A stretch of 64,000 nt of DNA from Rhizobium sp. RU33A (lineage in GTDB: Bacteria > Pseudomonadota > Alphaproteobacteria > Rhizobiales > Rhizobiaceae): assembly GCF_900156055.1 (NCBI RefSeq), contig NZ_FTMQ01000005.1, forward strand, positions 62,001 to 126,000, written 5' to 3'. Below, one piece after another: positions 1 to 9,538 of the stretch. Every line of letters begins with the position of its first letter. Position 1 is the first letter of the stretch. The position numbers and the translations under genes are program-made. The notes below the pieces were generated by a model. The model made no database searches. It was given only the letters and a program-made list of their open reading frames with translations, and was not told where the DNA came from.

Positions 1-342
1 GAGACCATTCGAATTTTCAAACTCGATCTTCTGGCTTGCGCGAAGTCCGAGCAGAGCGAGGCCACGCAGTGTCGTGATAGGCAGGAACAGGCCGACCGGG
101 CCAGTTGCCTGGCCGGTCGAGATCACGCGGATATCGCTCTCGCCGGCATGGGCGCGAAAGCGCACACGGCTGTTGATGCTGGCGACATCCCCCGGAAGAT
201 CGTCGCGGAACACGACGATGGCCTTTTGGATCTTGCGCCTGCAAAGCGCGACGAGCCGATCATTGCGGCCCTGCCAGTTGTCGCACAAGGCTTCGAGTAT
301 GGTGAAATCCTTTGTAGTCAGAATGTAAGTGTCGTTCGACAT
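1..342 (-). CDS. Rnk/GreA-GreB C-terminal-like protein, partial
   Basis: An open frame on the minus strand begins with ATG at 342 and runs off the left edge without a stop, giving 114 visible residues starting MSNDTYILTTKDF. Its layout matches the neighbour at 483-902: a short helical N-terminus (residues about 8-45) followed by a beta-rich half with 'GDVASINSRVRF' and 'GPVGLFLPITTLRGLALLGL', which is how the GreA/GreB C-terminal FKBP-like domain reads in nucleoside diphosphate kinase regulators (Rnk). Such proteins bind RNA polymerase through this domain; a role in NDP kinase control is only historical. The C-terminus is outside the window, so completeness cannot be judged. Confidence 0.6.
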   Translation of the reverse strand, partial: MSNDTYILTTKDFTILEALCDNWQGRNDRLVALCRRKIQKAIVVFRDDLPGDVASINSRVRFRAHAGESDIRVISTGQATGPVGLFLPITTLRGLALLGLRASQKIEFENSNGL

Positions 343-398
343 TTCGCAGTTCTCCATCGCGCCGTCGCCAGCGCGTCCATCGACATGAGCGGGAGATA

Positions 399-423
399 CC
401 CCTGCGCGAAGATCGCGCAGGGG
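399..423 (-). terminator. Perfect 11-bp hairpin downstream of the Rnk-like gene
   Basis: CCCCTGCGCGA and its exact complement are separated by a 3-nt loop (AGA). The hairpin lies 60 nt after the stop of the minus-strand gene at 483-902 and before the next minus-strand gene. There is no clear U-run after it, so it may be a weak terminator or an mRNA-stabilising stem. Confidence 0.5.
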
Positions 424-482
424 AGCCTATCCTGCGATGAGACAACCTCCCCGGGTCGCGAGGCGGGAAACGACTGGCAACA

Positions 483-902
483 TCATGCCGGATCGACCAT
501 TTCAGGAGATGCCACCTCTTCGACATGGAGGCGGTGCGAACGCCCATCCCGTGCCACCCAATCGATGGACTGACCAGTCGAAAGACCAATCAGGGCCGCA
601 CCGATCGGTGTCAGGATGGAGATCTTGTTCGCCGCAATATCCGCTTCAGCCGGGAAGACCAGCGTGACGCTGCGGTCTTCCCCGAGATCGCTGGTGAAGC
701 GGATCCTGGATCCCATACGTGCGACATTGGCGCCGATCTTGGTGTCCTGAACGATACGCGCACGGTCGAGCTCGATGAGAAGCTCTTCGGAAACATCGGG
801 GTTCCGTCCGGCATGGGCCTCCGCGAGGCGGTAGAGCCTTTCATGATCGGTCCGGGTGAGGATGATTGCCGGCTTGCGCTGCCGTTTCTTTTCGAGAGCC
901 AT
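483..902 (-). CDS. Nucleoside diphosphate kinase regulator (Rnk-like, GreA/GreB C-terminal domain)
   Basis: A 139-residue protein starting MALEKKRQRK at ATG 902; an upstream in-frame extension to 1019 has no Rnk-like content and was discarded. Residues about 13-60 are helical ('RTDHERLYRLAEAH') and residues about 65-130 form the FKBP-like GreA/GreB C-terminal domain, with 'GSRIRF', 'VTLVFPAEAD' and 'ISILTPIGAALIGLSTGQSIDW', all typical of Rnk. Family members contact the RNA polymerase secondary channel or its surroundings without the coiled-coil tip of GreA. In rhizobia such genes often lie beside denitrification or low-oxygen genes. It is one of a tandem pair with the partial gene at the window edge. 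Function in this organism is inferred only from the family. Confidence 0.75.
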   Translation of the reverse strand: MALEKKRQRKPAIILTRTDHERLYRLAEAHAGRNPDVSEELLIELDRARIVQDTKIGANVARMGSRIRFTSDLGEDRSVTLVFPAEADIAANKISILTPIGAALIGLSTGQSIDWVARDGRSHRLHVEEVASPEMVDPA

Positions 903-1247
903 CGTCAGGCCTCCTGTATAAGACGCGCGGTCGCGCATCCGGCGCACCGCTCTGAAACTAAGAACTGGGATTGAATGTCGCTTCGTAGCCCGTTGCTCCC
1001 TCGCGGGGACGCTACCCATGCCCCACGACCGTATCGCGACGCGATTAGGCCGGGGGTCAGATGCCTGCGATGAGGCACATCCGTGTGCGGATGCTATGGA
1101 AGCGTTCGATCAACATGATCGAAAGATGGCCGGCTCGGACACGGAAGTCAAGCAAGGCCGGCTCACCTCCCGACGGCATGACAGCGCGGGCTATCTGATG
1201 CCGTGGAAACAGACCATCTGTGGAGACAAACTCGACCTCGGAGCTTT

Positions 1248-1261
1248 TTGACTTCTATCAA
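1248..1261. promoter_or_regulatory. FixK/FNR-type box upstream of fixL
   Basis: TTGAC-TTCT-ATCAA matches the TTGAT-N4-ATCAA FNR/FixK consensus at nine of ten defined positions. It is centred about 120 nt before the fixL start in an otherwise featureless 471-nt gap (903-1373), consistent with feedback of FixK on fixLJ. The gap also has an 8-bp inverted repeat (TTCGATCA-ACA-TGATCGAA, 1105-1123) of unknown meaning. Confidence 0.5.
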
Positions 1262-1373
1262 TTGGACACAAGGGCTAGCTTCCCATGTCGCTATGTCGAA
1301 TCGAGCGGAATCGGCGCGGATCATTGCACCGTCTGCATTGTTTTGGCTGATTGGGTGTGAAATCAGGGGCAAA

Positions 1374-2852
1374 ATGGCCGAGACGCAACGAAATGAAAGA
1401 CGATTGCTCCCCAATTCCTGGGGTTATATCGTTGCGGTTCTCGGAACGGTCGCGGTCGTCGGCGTGCCGCTCCTCATGGGCGGCGCCGCTTCGCAAGCGC
1501 TATGCCTGCTTGTGCCGATCCCAGTCATCGCCACAGCGCTGATCGGGGGCGCGGGTCCGGCTTTGCTCGCAGCTGTCTTCGGCCTCGCCCTTTGGCTTCT
1601 CAACGTGCATTCATCCGGCTCGGAAATCGTGATTGCCCAAGCAGTCGCGCTTGCCGTCCTGGCGACGTTGATCGTCTGGTTTGCCAAACGAAGAGACCAG
1701 GAGCGGGAGACCCTGGCAGAGCTCAGGGAAGCGCTGGATGATCGCGACGCCCGGATGGCATCCATCCTCGACACGGTTCTCGATGCCACCATCGTCAGCG
1801 ACGACAACGGATTAATCATCTCGTTCAACTCCGCAGCCGTCCGCCAGTTTGGCTATTCGGAAGCCGAAGCCATCGGGCAGAACCTGAAGCTGCTGATGCC
1901 TCAGCCCTACCGCGTCGAGCACGATGGCTACATGCGTCGCTACATGGCAACGGGCGAAAAGAGGATCATCGGCGTCGACCGCGTCGTGGTCGGCCAGCGC
2001 AAGGATGGCTCCACCTTTCCGATGAAGCTTGCGGTCGGCGAGATCAAACGGGGCGGAAAGCGGTTCTTCACCGGGTTCGTTCGCGACCTCACGGAGCGAG
2101 AAGAATCCGCCGCCCGCCTGCAGGAGATCCAGACCGAGCTCGCAAGGCTCGGCCGATTGAACGAGATGGGAGAGATGGCCTCGACGCTGGCGCATGAGTT
2201 GAACCAGCCATTGTCGGCAATTGCCAACTATGTCCACGGCTGCGCGCGTCTGCTTGAGAATGCGGTTGACGATCGCGATATCCAGGTCCGCGATGCCTTA
2301 CGAGAAGCGGGCGAACAGAGCATTCGCGCCGGGCAGATCATTCGACACCTTCGCGAGTTCGTCACCAAAGGCGAGACGGAAAAGCGCACGGAGAGCCTGC
2401 GTCAACTCGTTGAAGAGGCCGGAGCGCTCGCTCTCGTCGGCTCGCGGGAAAAGGGCGTGCGCACCGTGTTCGATTTCACCTCGGACAACGATCAGGTCTT
2501 CGTCGACCGAATCCAAATCCAGCAGGTGCTGACCAACCTCATGCGCAATGCGATCGAGGCGATGAAGCAGACCGAGAAAAAGGAAATCCGAGTCAGCGTC
2601 TGTTCCGACAAGATGGGACTTTTGACGGTGACGGTCGAGGATTCCGGTCCCGGAATTTCTCCGGAAATCGCCGAGGATATCTTCAAGCCGTTCACGACGA
2701 CAAAGGCTGGAGGCATGGGGATCGGATTGTCCATTTCCAGGCGGATCGTCGAAGCCCATGGCGGAGAAATGACCGTCTCCAAGAGTGAACTCGGCGGTGC
2801 CTCCTTCTGTTTCACCCTTATCCAGCACGACGAGGATCAGAATGCAGCCTGA
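1374..2852 (+). CDS. fixL: Oxygen-sensing histidine kinase FixL
   Basis: Haem-based oxygen sensor kinase that phosphorylates FixJ when oxygen falls. The 492-residue protein starts at ATG 1374 behind an AGGGGC ribosome site; the longer upstream frame has no support. It has about four membrane segments (residues 17-104), a PAS domain (about 127-240) and HisKA plus HATPase domains (about 262-490). The PAS domain keeps the proximal haem histidine (His183 in 'YRVEHDGYM') and the distal-pocket arginine region (Arg203 in '[13 protein letters not shown]'). The phospho-acceptor is His274 in 'LAHELNQPL', and the ATP site shows '[10 protein letters not shown]' and 'MGIGLSISR'. It overlaps fixJ by 11 nt, so the two are translationally coupled. 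A FixK-type box lies upstream. Confidence 0.93.
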   Translation: MAETQRNERRLLPNSWGYIVAVLGTVAVVGVPLLMGGAASQALCLLVPIPVIATALIGGAGPALLAAVFGLALWLLNVHSSGSEIVIAQAVALAVLATLIVWFAKRRDQERETLAELREALDDRDARMASILDTVLDATIVSDDNGLIISFNSAAVRQFGYSEAEAIGQNLKLLMPQPYRVEHDGYMRRYMATGEKRIIGVDRVVVGQRKDGSTFPMKLAVGEIKRGGKRFFTGFVRDLTEREESAARLQEIQTELARLGRLNEMGEMASTLAHELNQPLSAIANYVHGCARLLENAVDDRDIQVRDALREAGEQSIRAGQIIRHLREFVTKGETEKRTESLRQLVEEAGALALVGSREKGVRTVFDFTSDNDQVFVDRIQIQQVLTNLMRNAIEAMKQTEKKEIRVSVCSDKMGLLTVTVEDSGPGISPEIAEDIFKPFTTTKAGGMGIGLSISRRIVEAHGGEMTVSKSELGGASFCFTLIQHDEDQNAA

Positions 2853-3453
2853 TGACTTCACCGTCCATATCGTTGACGACGAAGAGGCCCTTCGCAAATC
2901 ACTGGGCTTCATGCTCACGGTGAACGGCTTCGGCGTGAGGCTTCATGTGTCCGCAACCGCCTTTTCGGAAATCGCCTCGAGCCTTCGCAATGCGATCCTG
3001 ATCACGGACATGCGAATGCCGGACATGAGCGGGCTTGATCTGGTGCGCAAGATCTCGAGCATTTCTCCCCCCATACCGTCGATAATCGTGACAGGGCATG
3101 GCGACATTCCCATGGCCGTCGAAGCGATGAAGGCGGGTGCTGTAGATTTCATCGAGAAGCCGTTTGAAGAGTCGGTCATCATCGAGGCGGTGCGGCGGGC
3201 GGCCGAGAAACTGGCTGATTCGTCGGCGGGCACGCTGAGCGTCGATGACATCCGCTTGCGCATTGGCAGCCTGAGCGAAAGGGAGCGTCAAATTCTGGCG
3301 GCGGTCGTGGCCGGCCAACCGAACAAGGCTATCGCGTTCAATCTCGAGATCAGCCCGCGAACTGTCGAAGTCCATCGAGCGAATGTCATGACGAAGATGA
3401 GAGCACGCAGTCTGCCAGAGCTGGTGCGCATGTCGCTGACCGTCAGCGTCTAG
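2842..3453 (+). CDS. fixJ: Response regulator FixJ (LuxR/NarL family)
   Basis: Partner of FixL; phospho-FixJ activates fixK and related promoters. The 203-residue protein starts at ATG 2842 inside the 3' end of fixL. The receiver domain (about 1-120) has the acidic pair in 'HIVDDEEA', phospho-acceptor Asp56 in '[13 protein letters not shown]' and the conserved Lys in 'DFIEKPF'. A GerE-type helix-turn-helix fills the C-terminus ('[22 protein letters not shown]' region, '[16 protein letters not shown]'). Length and layout match rhizobial FixJ. The adjacent downstream genes are a receiver-like protein and fixK, the usual FixLJ target set. Confidence 0.93.
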   Translation: MQPDDFTVHIVDDEEALRKSLGFMLTVNGFGVRLHVSATAFSEIASSLRNAILITDMRMPDMSGLDLVRKISSISPPIPSIIVTGHGDIPMAVEAMKAGAVDFIEKPFEESVIIEAVRRAAEKLADSSAGTLSVDDIRLRIGSLSERERQILAAVVAGQPNKAIAFNLEISPRTVEVHRANVMTKMRARSLPELVRMSLTVSV

Positions 3454-3514
3454 CCAATATGTCGCGCAATCCGACGTAACGCTTGATCCATGACAAGGTG
3501 GCGCGTCGGCGAGG

Positions 3515-3913
3515 ATGCGATCTGAAAGCTTGGTGAAAGATCACGACCGAGCTTCTGGGATCCCATTGTCCACGCTTTCTGCCATTGTTGCTGTTGTCAA
3601 AGACCCAGCCTTGCTGCGGTCGATCAGCTTTGCCCTTAAAACGCATGGCCAGGCGGTGCAGCAATTCAACGACTGGACCATGGCAGCTGAGGCGATCAGT
3701 CGTGCGGATTGCGTCATTCTCGACACGTGCCTGCCAGCCGCCGATCTGACGGCTGGCCTCAGCCTGGCCAACCACGGCATGAAGCTCGTCGTCCTGGCGG
3801 AGGATGATAAGGACTATGGGGGTGGAAACCCTCAAGGCATCTGCGTGCTTTCAAAGCCCCTTAACGGGCCTGATATTGCCAATGCCGTATCAGCCCTACG
3901 TAAGACCCCGTAG
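3515..3913 (+). CDS. Degenerate single-domain receiver, FixT-like candidate
   Basis: A 132-residue protein that is almost only a CheY-like receiver fold. The presumed phospho-site Asp (in 'CVILDTCLP') and the late Lys ('VLSKPL') are present. The acidic pair of strand 1 is broken ('VAVVKDPALL', Lys where Asp/Glu is expected), and the Thr/Ser of strand 4 is Ala ('LVVLAED'). It sits between fixJ and fixK, exactly where Ensifer meliloti and some other bacteria carry fixT, whose product is a receiver-like inhibitor of FixL autophosphorylation. Position plus degenerate catalytic residues make a FixT-like role attractive, but sequence identity to FixT was not tested. The start is uncertain: ATG 3515 has a poorly spaced GGCGAGG, and later TTG/GTG starts are possible. 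Confidence 0.6.
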   Translation: MRSESLVKDHDRASGIPLSTLSAIVAVVKDPALLRSISFALKTHGQAVQQFNDWTMAAEAISRADCVILDTCLPAADLTAGLSLANHGMKLVVLAEDDKDYGGGNPQGICVLSKPLNGPDIANAVSALRKTP

Positions 3914-3974
3914 TGGAAGAACTCAATAGCGGCAAAACCTCTCATCCAACATGATCCCTGCAACCAACGGGGAC

Positions 3975-4616
3975 ATGCCAATGCAAACCGCCGCTTCCAT
4001 CACACTGAATTCGCACCTCTCTTCCCCGCCGCGTGCACGCAGCCAATCGCATATCAGGCCGGTAACCTTTCATGCGCCTGACTGCGTGATCTATGCGCAG
4101 GGCGAGCGCACGCGATCGCTCTACCAGATCGAATACGGGGCGGTGCGCATTTACCGTCTTCTCGCTGATGGTCGCAGGCAGATCGTCGCCTTTCATCTCG
4201 TCGGCGAGACCTTCGGTTTCGAGATCAACGAAACCCACGGTTTCTATGCCGAGGCCATGGTGAATACCGGTCTGACCACTGTCGAACGCACGGCGGGCGG
4301 CCTGCTCAACGAGCGTCTGGTTGGTGTTGCCTTGAAGGCAATGATCCGCGCCCAGGAGCACCTGCTGGTCGTCGGCCGTCAGAGTTCCCTCGAGAAGATC
4401 GCCGTTTTCCTGGTCGATCTGGCTGATCGCCAAGGTGGCACTGACTTAATCGACCTGCCCATGAGCCGTATCGACATCGGCGATTATCTCGGCCTCACCA
4501 TCGAAACGGTCTCGCGCACGATTTCGAAACTGCGGGAGATGGGCATCATCACGCTTCGCAATGCACGCTGCATCGAGATCGTAAAGCCGGAAAAGCTGCG
4601 CATGCTGAGCAATTGA
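3975..4616 (+). CDS. fixK: Crp/Fnr-family regulator FixK
   Basis: Transcription activator of microaerobic and denitrification genes, produced under FixLJ control. The 213-residue form starting MPMQTAAS is preferred because ATG 3975 has a GGGGAC-type ribosome site and gives the usual FixK length; ATG 3951 is possible. A cyclic-nucleotide-binding-like beta roll (about 35-130, 'YQIEYGAVRIYRLLADGRRQIV', 'GETFGFE') precedes the long helix and a winged helix with recognition sequence 'LTIETVSRTISKL'. The E-x-x-S-R pattern predicts binding to TTGAT-N4-ATCAA. There is no N-terminal cysteine cluster, so it does not sense oxygen itself, as expected for FixK rather than Fnr. Confidence 0.9.
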   Translation: MPMQTAASITLNSHLSSPPRARSQSHIRPVTFHAPDCVIYAQGERTRSLYQIEYGAVRIYRLLADGRRQIVAFHLVGETFGFEINETHGFYAEAMVNTGLTTVERTAGGLLNERLVGVALKAMIRAQEHLLVVGRQSSLEKIAVFLVDLADRQGGTDLIDLPMSRIDIGDYLGLTIETVSRTISKLREMGIITLRNARCIEIVKPEKLRMLSN

Positions 4617-4808
4617 GCGGGGCAAACGATTGGACGATTGGAGACTTTGAGCACGGCTTTTTTCAATACTTTTCATTGGCTTGTTGCCTCCGGCGACACC
4701 GAGGCGCCCGACGGCTTACACAACCATTGCGATATCACGAAATATCACTTTGATTGACAGGTCTGTGATCTCCCTTACCATCCGCCGTGAGGAAGAGGAG
4801 GAACGCCC

Positions 4809-5003
4809 GTGCGTCACAGCACCGAAAACACCACCACACCGTCTGCCTCCGACCGCCGCATGCGGCGTCGATCCGAATTAACGACCTTTTTCATCCTCGC
4901 TTTCGGGATCTGGCCGATCCTTGCGGTAGCGGCTGTCGGAGGTTTCGGCTTCATGGTCTGGATGTATCAGATCATCGCCGGTCCGCCCGGTCCTCCAGCT
5001 TGA
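4809..5003 (+). CDS. napE: Periplasmic nitrate reductase small membrane subunit NapE
   Basis: A 64-residue protein with one membrane segment ('FFILAFGIWPILAVAAVGGFG', residues about 27-47) after a basic N-terminus, the usual NapE form. It starts with GTG 4809 behind a strong AGGAGG. First gene of napEFDABC; napF follows after 14 nt. The role of NapE in the Nap complex is not settled. The 192-nt gap before it (4617-4808) holds no TTG-N8-CAA box that I could find, unlike most other promoters of this island. Confidence 0.88.
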   Translation: MRHSTENTTTPSASDRRMRRRSELTTFFILAFGIWPILAVAAVGGFGFMVWMYQIIAGPPGPPA

Positions 5004-5017
5004 GGGAGGAGGCCATA

Positions 5018-5515
5018 GTGACCTTACTTTCGCGACGAGCCCTCCTTCGCGGACAGATCAGGGAAGAGTTCCGCATCCTCCCACCGGGTCTCTCCCGTCC
5101 CGTCTCAGAGATCTGCGAGCAATGCAGGGCATGCGTTGATCACTGTCCGCAGTCGATCATCTCGATCCAGTCCGGCATACCGGCGCTCGATTTCTCAGCC
5201 AGCGGATGCGATTTCTGCGGCAAATGTCACGAGAGCTGTCCGCAGGCGGATGTCTTCTTCGACGCCGACCTCTCCTTCCCCCACATGGCACAGGTGCAGT
5301 CGCACTGTCTGGCGCTCAACAGTGTCGACTGTCAGTCATGCCGTGACCATTGTCCGAGCGACGCAATCCTTTTTCGTCCACGCGCCGGCGGACCATGGCA
5401 TCCGCAGATTGTGGACGACGACTGTACGGGCTGCGGCGCCTGCATCAGCCACTGCCCAACGGACGCAATTTCCCTATCGGTGAGGAGTGGCTCGCATGTC
5501 GACGCGCAACCCTGA
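5018..5515 (+). CDS. napF: Ferredoxin-type maturation protein NapF
   Basis: Cytoplasmic iron-sulfur protein that helps mature NapA before Tat export. The start is GTG 5018, set by the GGGAGGAGG at 5005-5012; the longer frame to 4787 overlaps napE and is spurious. The 165-residue protein has a basic N-terminus ('LLSRRALLRGQ') and cysteine clusters 'CEQCRACVDHCPQ', 'CDFCGKCHESCPQ', 'CQSCRDHCP' and 'CTGCGACISHCP', enough for the usual three or four [4Fe-4S] centres. It overlaps napD by 20 nt. Confidence 0.9.
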   Translation: MTLLSRRALLRGQIREEFRILPPGLSRPVSEICEQCRACVDHCPQSIISIQSGIPALDFSASGCDFCGKCHESCPQADVFFDADLSFPHMAQVQSHCLALNSVDCQSCRDHCPSDAILFRPRAGGPWHPQIVDDDCTGCGACISHCPTDAISLSVRSGSHVDAQP

Positions 5516-5789
5516 ACGCTTCCATGTTTCCAGCGCCGTCGTCCTGACCTCACCGGCAAAAGCAAATGGTGTCCTTGCAGCATTGTCAGAGATCCCGAAC
5601 GTCGAAGTGCATGCCGCAGATCGCGGCAAGATCATCATCGTGATCGAAGGCAGGTCCAGCGGCGAAATGGGCGCGACACTGGCCGCCATTTCAGGCCTTC
5701 CAGACGTCATGGCCGCCAACATGGTTTTTGAGCATGCAGAGAATTTGGAGGAGGGTTTAATCAATGGACACAGACCTGACGCGGCGTAG
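5496..5789 (+). CDS. napD: NapA signal-peptide-binding chaperone NapD
   Basis: A 97-residue NapD-family protein ('[13 protein letters not shown]', '[20 protein letters not shown]', '[12 protein letters not shown]') with the ferredoxin-like beta-alpha-beta fold signature of the family. NapD binds the twin-arginine signal of NapA and delays export until the cofactor is inserted. ATG 5496 has GAGGAG eight nt upstream; GTG 5487 is less well placed. It overlaps napF at its start and napA by 26 nt at its end, which fits coupled translation of chaperone and client. Confidence 0.9.
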   Translation: MSTRNPERFHVSSAVVLTSPAKANGVLAALSEIPNVEVHAADRGKIIIVIEGRSSGEMGATLAAISGLPDVMAANMVFEHAENLEEGLINGHRPDAA

Positions 5790-8268
5790 TCTGCTCAAGG
5801 CCCATGCTGCCGCGATTGCCGCAGCCACCGCTGGCATCAGCTTGCCGGCCCATGCGCAGACCGTTCCCGGTGGCGTGGAAGCACTTGAGATCAAATGGTC
5901 CAAGGCGCCCTGTCGGTTCTGCGGCACCGGCTGTGGCGTCATGGTCGGCGTCAAGGAAGGGCAGGTCGTCGCCACACACGGTGACATGCAAGCCGAGGTA
6001 AACCGCGGCCTCAACTGCATAAAGGGCTATTTCCTCTCAAAGATCATGTATGGCGAGGATCGCCTGAGCACACCGCTCCTGCGCAAGCGTGGCGGGCAAT
6101 ATGCCAAGGACGGTGAGTTCGAACCGATAAGCTGGGACGAAGCTTTCGACATCATGGCCGCGCAGTGCAAGAAGGTTCTGCGGGAAAAGGGACCGACAGC
6201 GGTCGGCATGTTCGGTTCCGGCCAGTGGACGATTTTCGAAGGCTATGCCGCGACCAAGCTGATGCGTGCCGGCTTCCGGTCCAACAACCTCGACCCCAAT
6301 GCCCGCCATTGCATGGCATCCGCGGCTTACGCCTTCATGCGCACCTTTGGCATGGATGAACCCATGGGCTGCTACGACGATTTCGAGCACGCCGATGCCT
6401 TCGTGCTCTGGGGCTCCAACATGGCGGAGATGCATCCGATCCTCTGGACACGCCTTGCAGACCGGCGCCTGGGCCACGAGCATGTGAAAGTCGCAGTGCT
6501 CTCGACCTTCACCCATCGCAGCATGGATCTTGCCGACGTTCCGATCATCTTCAAGCCGAGCACGGATCTGGCGATCCTGAACTATATCGCCAATCATATC
6601 ATCTCGACCGGTCGGGTGAACGAGGACTTTGTCCGCGCGCATACGACCTTCATGAAGGGGGTGGACGATATCGGTTATGGTCTTCGCGCCGACGATCCGC
6701 TGGAGATGAAGGCGAAGAACGCCGGTGATCCGACCAAGATGGAGCCGATAGACTTCGACAGTTTCAAGGCCTTTGTCGCAGATTACACCTTGGAAAAAGT
6801 CGCCGAGCTGACTGGGTCCGATCCCGGCTTTCTGGAGCAACTCGCCGAACTCTATGCCAACCCCGACACCAAGGTCATGTCTCTTTGGACCATGGGTTTC
6901 AACCAGCACACGCGCGGTGTCTGGGCAAACCACATGATCTACAATCTGCATCTGCTGACGGGAAAGATCTCTGAGCCCGGCAACGGCCCCTTCTCTCTGA
7001 CAGGCCAACCATCGGCCTGTGGAACAGCGCGCGAAGTCGGCACCTTCGCGCATCGCCTGCCGGCAGACATGGTGGTAACCAACCCGGAGCACCGGCATCA
7101 TGCCGAGGAAATCTGGAAACTACCGGACGGTCTACTTCCAGACAAACCGGGATACCATGCCGTAGAACAGGACAGGATGCTGAAGGACGGCAAGCTGAAC
7201 TTCTACTGGGTTCAGGTCAACAACAACGTTCAGGCGGCTCCCAATACCCGCAACGAGACCTATCTCGGCTACAGGAACCCGGACAACTTCATTGTGGTTT
7301 CCGATGCCTATCCGACCATCACCGCCATGTCTGCCGACCTCATTCTGCCGGCCGCCATGTGGGTCGAGAAGGAAGGAGCCTATGGCAATGCAGAACGTCG
7401 AACACATGTCTGGCATCAATTGGTCAATGCGCCGGGCGAAGCGCGCTCGGACCTGTGGCAGCTGGTGGAGTTTTCCAAACGCTTCACGACGGATGAAGTC
7501 TGGACCGAGGAGATCTTGGCGCAGAACCCTGATTACCGCGGCAAGACACTTTTCGAGGTGCTGTTCGCCAATGGCAAGGTGGACCGATACCCCCTCTCCG
7601 AGGTGGACGCCGACTATGCCAATCGCGAAGCCGAAGCATTTGGCTTTTATCTCCAGAAGGGCCTCTTCGAGGAGTATGCGGAGTTCGGGCGCGGACATGG
7701 CCATGATCTGGCGCCCTACGACGTCTATCATCAGGAACGGGGCCTTCGTTGGCCGGTCGTCGATGGCAAGGAAACCAAGTGGCGCTACCGAGAGGGCTAT
7801 GACCCCTATGTCAAGCCCGGCGAAGGGGTGCGTTTTTACGGCAAACCCGATGGTCGGGCGGTCATTCTGGCTGTGCCCTATGAACCGCCGGCCGAATCGC
7901 CGGATGAGGAATATGATTTCTGGCTGGTAACAGGCCGCGTGCTGGAGCACTGGCATTCCGGTTCGATGACAATGAGAGTGCCTGAGCTCTACAAGGCCTT
8001 CCCCGGCGCCCGCTGCTTCATGAACGCCGACGACGCACGAAAACGCGGGATCAATCAGGGGGCAGAGATCACCATCGTATCGCGTCGCGGCGAGATGCGG
8101 ACACGTGTCGAGACCCGCGGCCGCAACCGCATGCCACCCGGCGTGATCTTCGTTCCATGGTTCGATGCCAGCCAGTTGATCAACAAGGTGACGCTTGACG
8201 CCACCGATCCGATCTCCAAACAAACGGATTTCAAAAAATGCGCAGTCAAGATCGTTCCCGTGGCCTGA
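5764..8268 (+). CDS. napA: Periplasmic nitrate reductase catalytic subunit NapA
   Basis: Molybdenum bis-MGD enzyme reducing nitrate to nitrite in the periplasm. The 834-residue length is normal. A twin-arginine signal ('[13 protein letters not shown]') ends near 'LPAHAQ'. The N-terminal [4Fe-4S] site has Cys50, Cys53, Cys57 and Cys85 ('CRFCGTGC', 'GLNCIKG'). The molybdenum ligand is Cys183 in '[10 protein letters not shown]'. C-terminal cofactor-binding motifs include '[15 protein letters not shown]', with the Nap-type 'WHSG'. No frameshift or missing catalytic residue was seen. It overlaps napD (26 nt) and napB (31 nt). Electrons arrive from quinol through NapC and NapB. Confidence 0.97.
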   Translation: MDTDLTRRSLLKAHAAAIAAATAGISLPAHAQTVPGGVEALEIKWSKAPCRFCGTGCGVMVGVKEGQVVATHGDMQAEVNRGLNCIKGYFLSKIMYGEDRLSTPLLRKRGGQYAKDGEFEPISWDEAFDIMAAQCKKVLREKGPTAVGMFGSGQWTIFEGYAATKLMRAGFRSNNLDPNARHCMASAAYAFMRTFGMDEPMGCYDDFEHADAFVLWGSNMAEMHPILWTRLADRRLGHEHVKVAVLSTFTHRSMDLADVPIIFKPSTDLAILNYIANHIISTGRVNEDFVRAHTTFMKGVDDIGYGLRADDPLEMKAKNAGDPTKMEPIDFDSFKAFVADYTLEKVAELTGSDPGFLEQLAELYANPDTKVMSLWTMGFNQHTRGVWANHMIYNLHLLTGKISEPGNGPFSLTGQPSACGTAREVGTFAHRLPADMVVTNPEHRHHAEEIWKLPDGLLPDKPGYHAVEQDRMLKDGKLNFYWVQVNNNVQAAPNTRNETYLGYRNPDNFIVVSDAYPTITAMSADLILPAAMWVEKEGAYGNAERRTHVWHQLVNAPGEARSDLWQLVEFSKRFTTDEVWTEEILAQNPDYRGKTLFEVLFANGKVDRYPLSEVDADYANREAEAFGFYLQKGLFEEYAEFGRGHGHDLAPYDVYHQERGLRWPVVDGKETKWRYREGYDPYVKPGEGVRFYGKPDGRAVILAVPYEPPAESPDEEYDFWLVTGRVLEHWHSGSMTMRVPELYKAFPGARCFMNADDARKRGINQGAEITIVSRRGEMRTRVETRGRNRMPPGVIFVPWFDASQLINKVTLDATDPISKQTDFKKCAVKIVPVA

Positions 8269-8729
8269 TAAGAGGCCGACTTGGTATTGTTGCCCTGTTG
8301 GCAGCCTGTCTCATCGGTGGCGGCGTAGTCGCACAATCGGTTCCGCAATTGTCCGGCCCGCCCCAACAGATGGATAGCGTTGCCGCAAAGCCCCTGCCGA
8401 AATGGAATGTGGATGACGTGCGCAAGATGCGCGCCTATCCGGACCAGCCTCCGGTCATTCCTCACTCGATCGATGGCTACCAGCTGTCGGTGAACACCAA
8501 CCGATGTCTCTCCTGCCATAAGCGCGAGTTCACGGAGGGGTCCGGTGCGCCGATGATCAGCGTAACCCACTACATCACGCGTGAAGGGCAGATGCTGGCA
8601 GACGTCTCGCCGAGACGATATTTCTGCACAGCCTGTCACGTACCGCAGGCGGAGATCAACCCGCTGGTGGGCAACACCTTCCGCGACATGAGCGACATGG
8701 GGGTCAAGCTGATGGGCGAGGAGCACTAG
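8238..8729 (+). CDS. napB: Dihaem cytochrome c subunit NapB
   Basis: Small periplasmic electron-transfer subunit of nitrate reductase. The 163-residue protein has an N-terminal signal/anchor ('[19 protein letters not shown]') and two haem c motifs, CLSCH (Cys90-His94) and CTACH (Cys130-His134), with extra histidines for bis-His ligation ('IPHSIDGY', 'THYITREG'). It begins within the 3' end of napA and is followed by napC after only 2 nt. Confidence 0.95.
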   Translation: MRSQDRSRGLIRGRLGIVALLAACLIGGGVVAQSVPQLSGPPQQMDSVAAKPLPKWNVDDVRKMRAYPDQPPVIPHSIDGYQLSVNTNRCLSCHKREFTEGSGAPMISVTHYITREGQMLADVSPRRYFCTACHVPQAEINPLVGNTFRDMSDMGVKLMGEEH

Positions 8730-8731
8730 CG

Positions 8732-9442
8732 ATGCAGAGGCTCCGCAACCTGTTTGCATGGATATGGCGCGTTCTGGCGACGCCAGCGGCAACGCTCAGC
8801 CTTGCCTTCCTGACGCTGGGCGGCTTTGTCGGCGGTGTGATGTTCTGGGGCGCGTTCAACACGGCGCTTGAACTCACGAATACGGAAGAGTTCTGTGTCA
8901 GTTGTCACGAAATGAAGACCAACGTGTATGAGGAGATGACGAGGACCGTCCATTTCTCCAACCGCTCCGGTGTCAGGGCATCCTGTCCGGACTGTCATGT
9001 ACCCCACGAATGGACGGACAAGATTGCCCGAAAGATGCAGGCTTCCAAGGAAGTCTGGGGCACGATCTTTGGCACGATCAATACACGTCAGAAATTCCTC
9101 GATGAGAGATTGCGGCTGGCGCAGCACGAATGGGCGAGACTGAAAGCCAATGACAGTCTTGAGTGCAGAAACTGCCACTCTTCGGTTGCCATGGACCTGT
9201 CGAAACAGACGGAACGTGCAGCTGAGATCCATACGCGTTATCTCCTGAACGGCAAGGCGACGTGCATTGATTGCCACAAGGGCATCGCCCACGAACTCCC
9301 GAACATGCAGGGAATTGATCCCGGGTGGCGGATGCCGGAAGAACTGGAAGGCGAAGAGCTTCCCACCGCATCTCCGGTCGACGAGCTACGCAATGCCATC
9401 GACCGAGCGCATAGCGGCCTGCTGGTTGATGGCGGGATCTGA
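8732..9442 (+). CDS. napC: Tetrahaem quinol dehydrogenase NapC (NapC/NirT family)
   Basis: Membrane-anchored cytochrome that oxidises quinol and passes electrons to NapAB. The 236-residue protein has one N-terminal membrane helix ('[22 protein letters not shown]' region) and four CxxCH motifs: CVSCH, CPDCH, CRNCH and CIDCH, as in NapC/NirT. Last gene of the nap operon, followed after about 35 nt by a hairpin shared with the convergent pseudoazurin gene. Confidence 0.95.
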   Translation: MQRLRNLFAWIWRVLATPAATLSLAFLTLGGFVGGVMFWGAFNTALELTNTEEFCVSCHEMKTNVYEEMTRTVHFSNRSGVRASCPDCHVPHEWTDKIARKMQASKEVWGTIFGTINTRQKFLDERLRLAQHEWARLKANDSLECRNCHSSVAMDLSKQTERAAEIHTRYLLNGKATCIDCHKGIAHELPNMQGIDPGWRMPEELEGEELPTASPVDELRNAIDRAHSGLLVDGGI

Positions 9443-9477
9443 TCCCTGCCACGGCCGACTATCGCGGCAAAAATGGC

Positions 9478-9509
9478 GACGCCACCGGGGTTAGCACCCT
9501 GGCGGCGTC
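9478..9509. terminator. Bidirectional hairpin between napC and pseudoazurin
   Basis: GACGCC-A-CCGGGGT / ACCCTGG-C-GGCGTC pair around a TAGC loop with one G-T pair and one mismatch. On the minus strand it is soon followed by ATTTTT, so it best serves the pseudoazurin transcript; on the plus strand it ends nap. Confidence 0.65.
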
Positions 9510-9538
9510 GACCAAGCAATATGAACGAGTGGGCAAAT

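Noticed and set aside
4727..4740. TTGCGATATCACGA as an NnrR box before napE
   Set aside because: The right half-site does not match CGCAA or ATCAA; only the left half fits.
6037..8223. Two long minus-strand frames opposite napA
   Set aside because: Shadows of napA without own signals.
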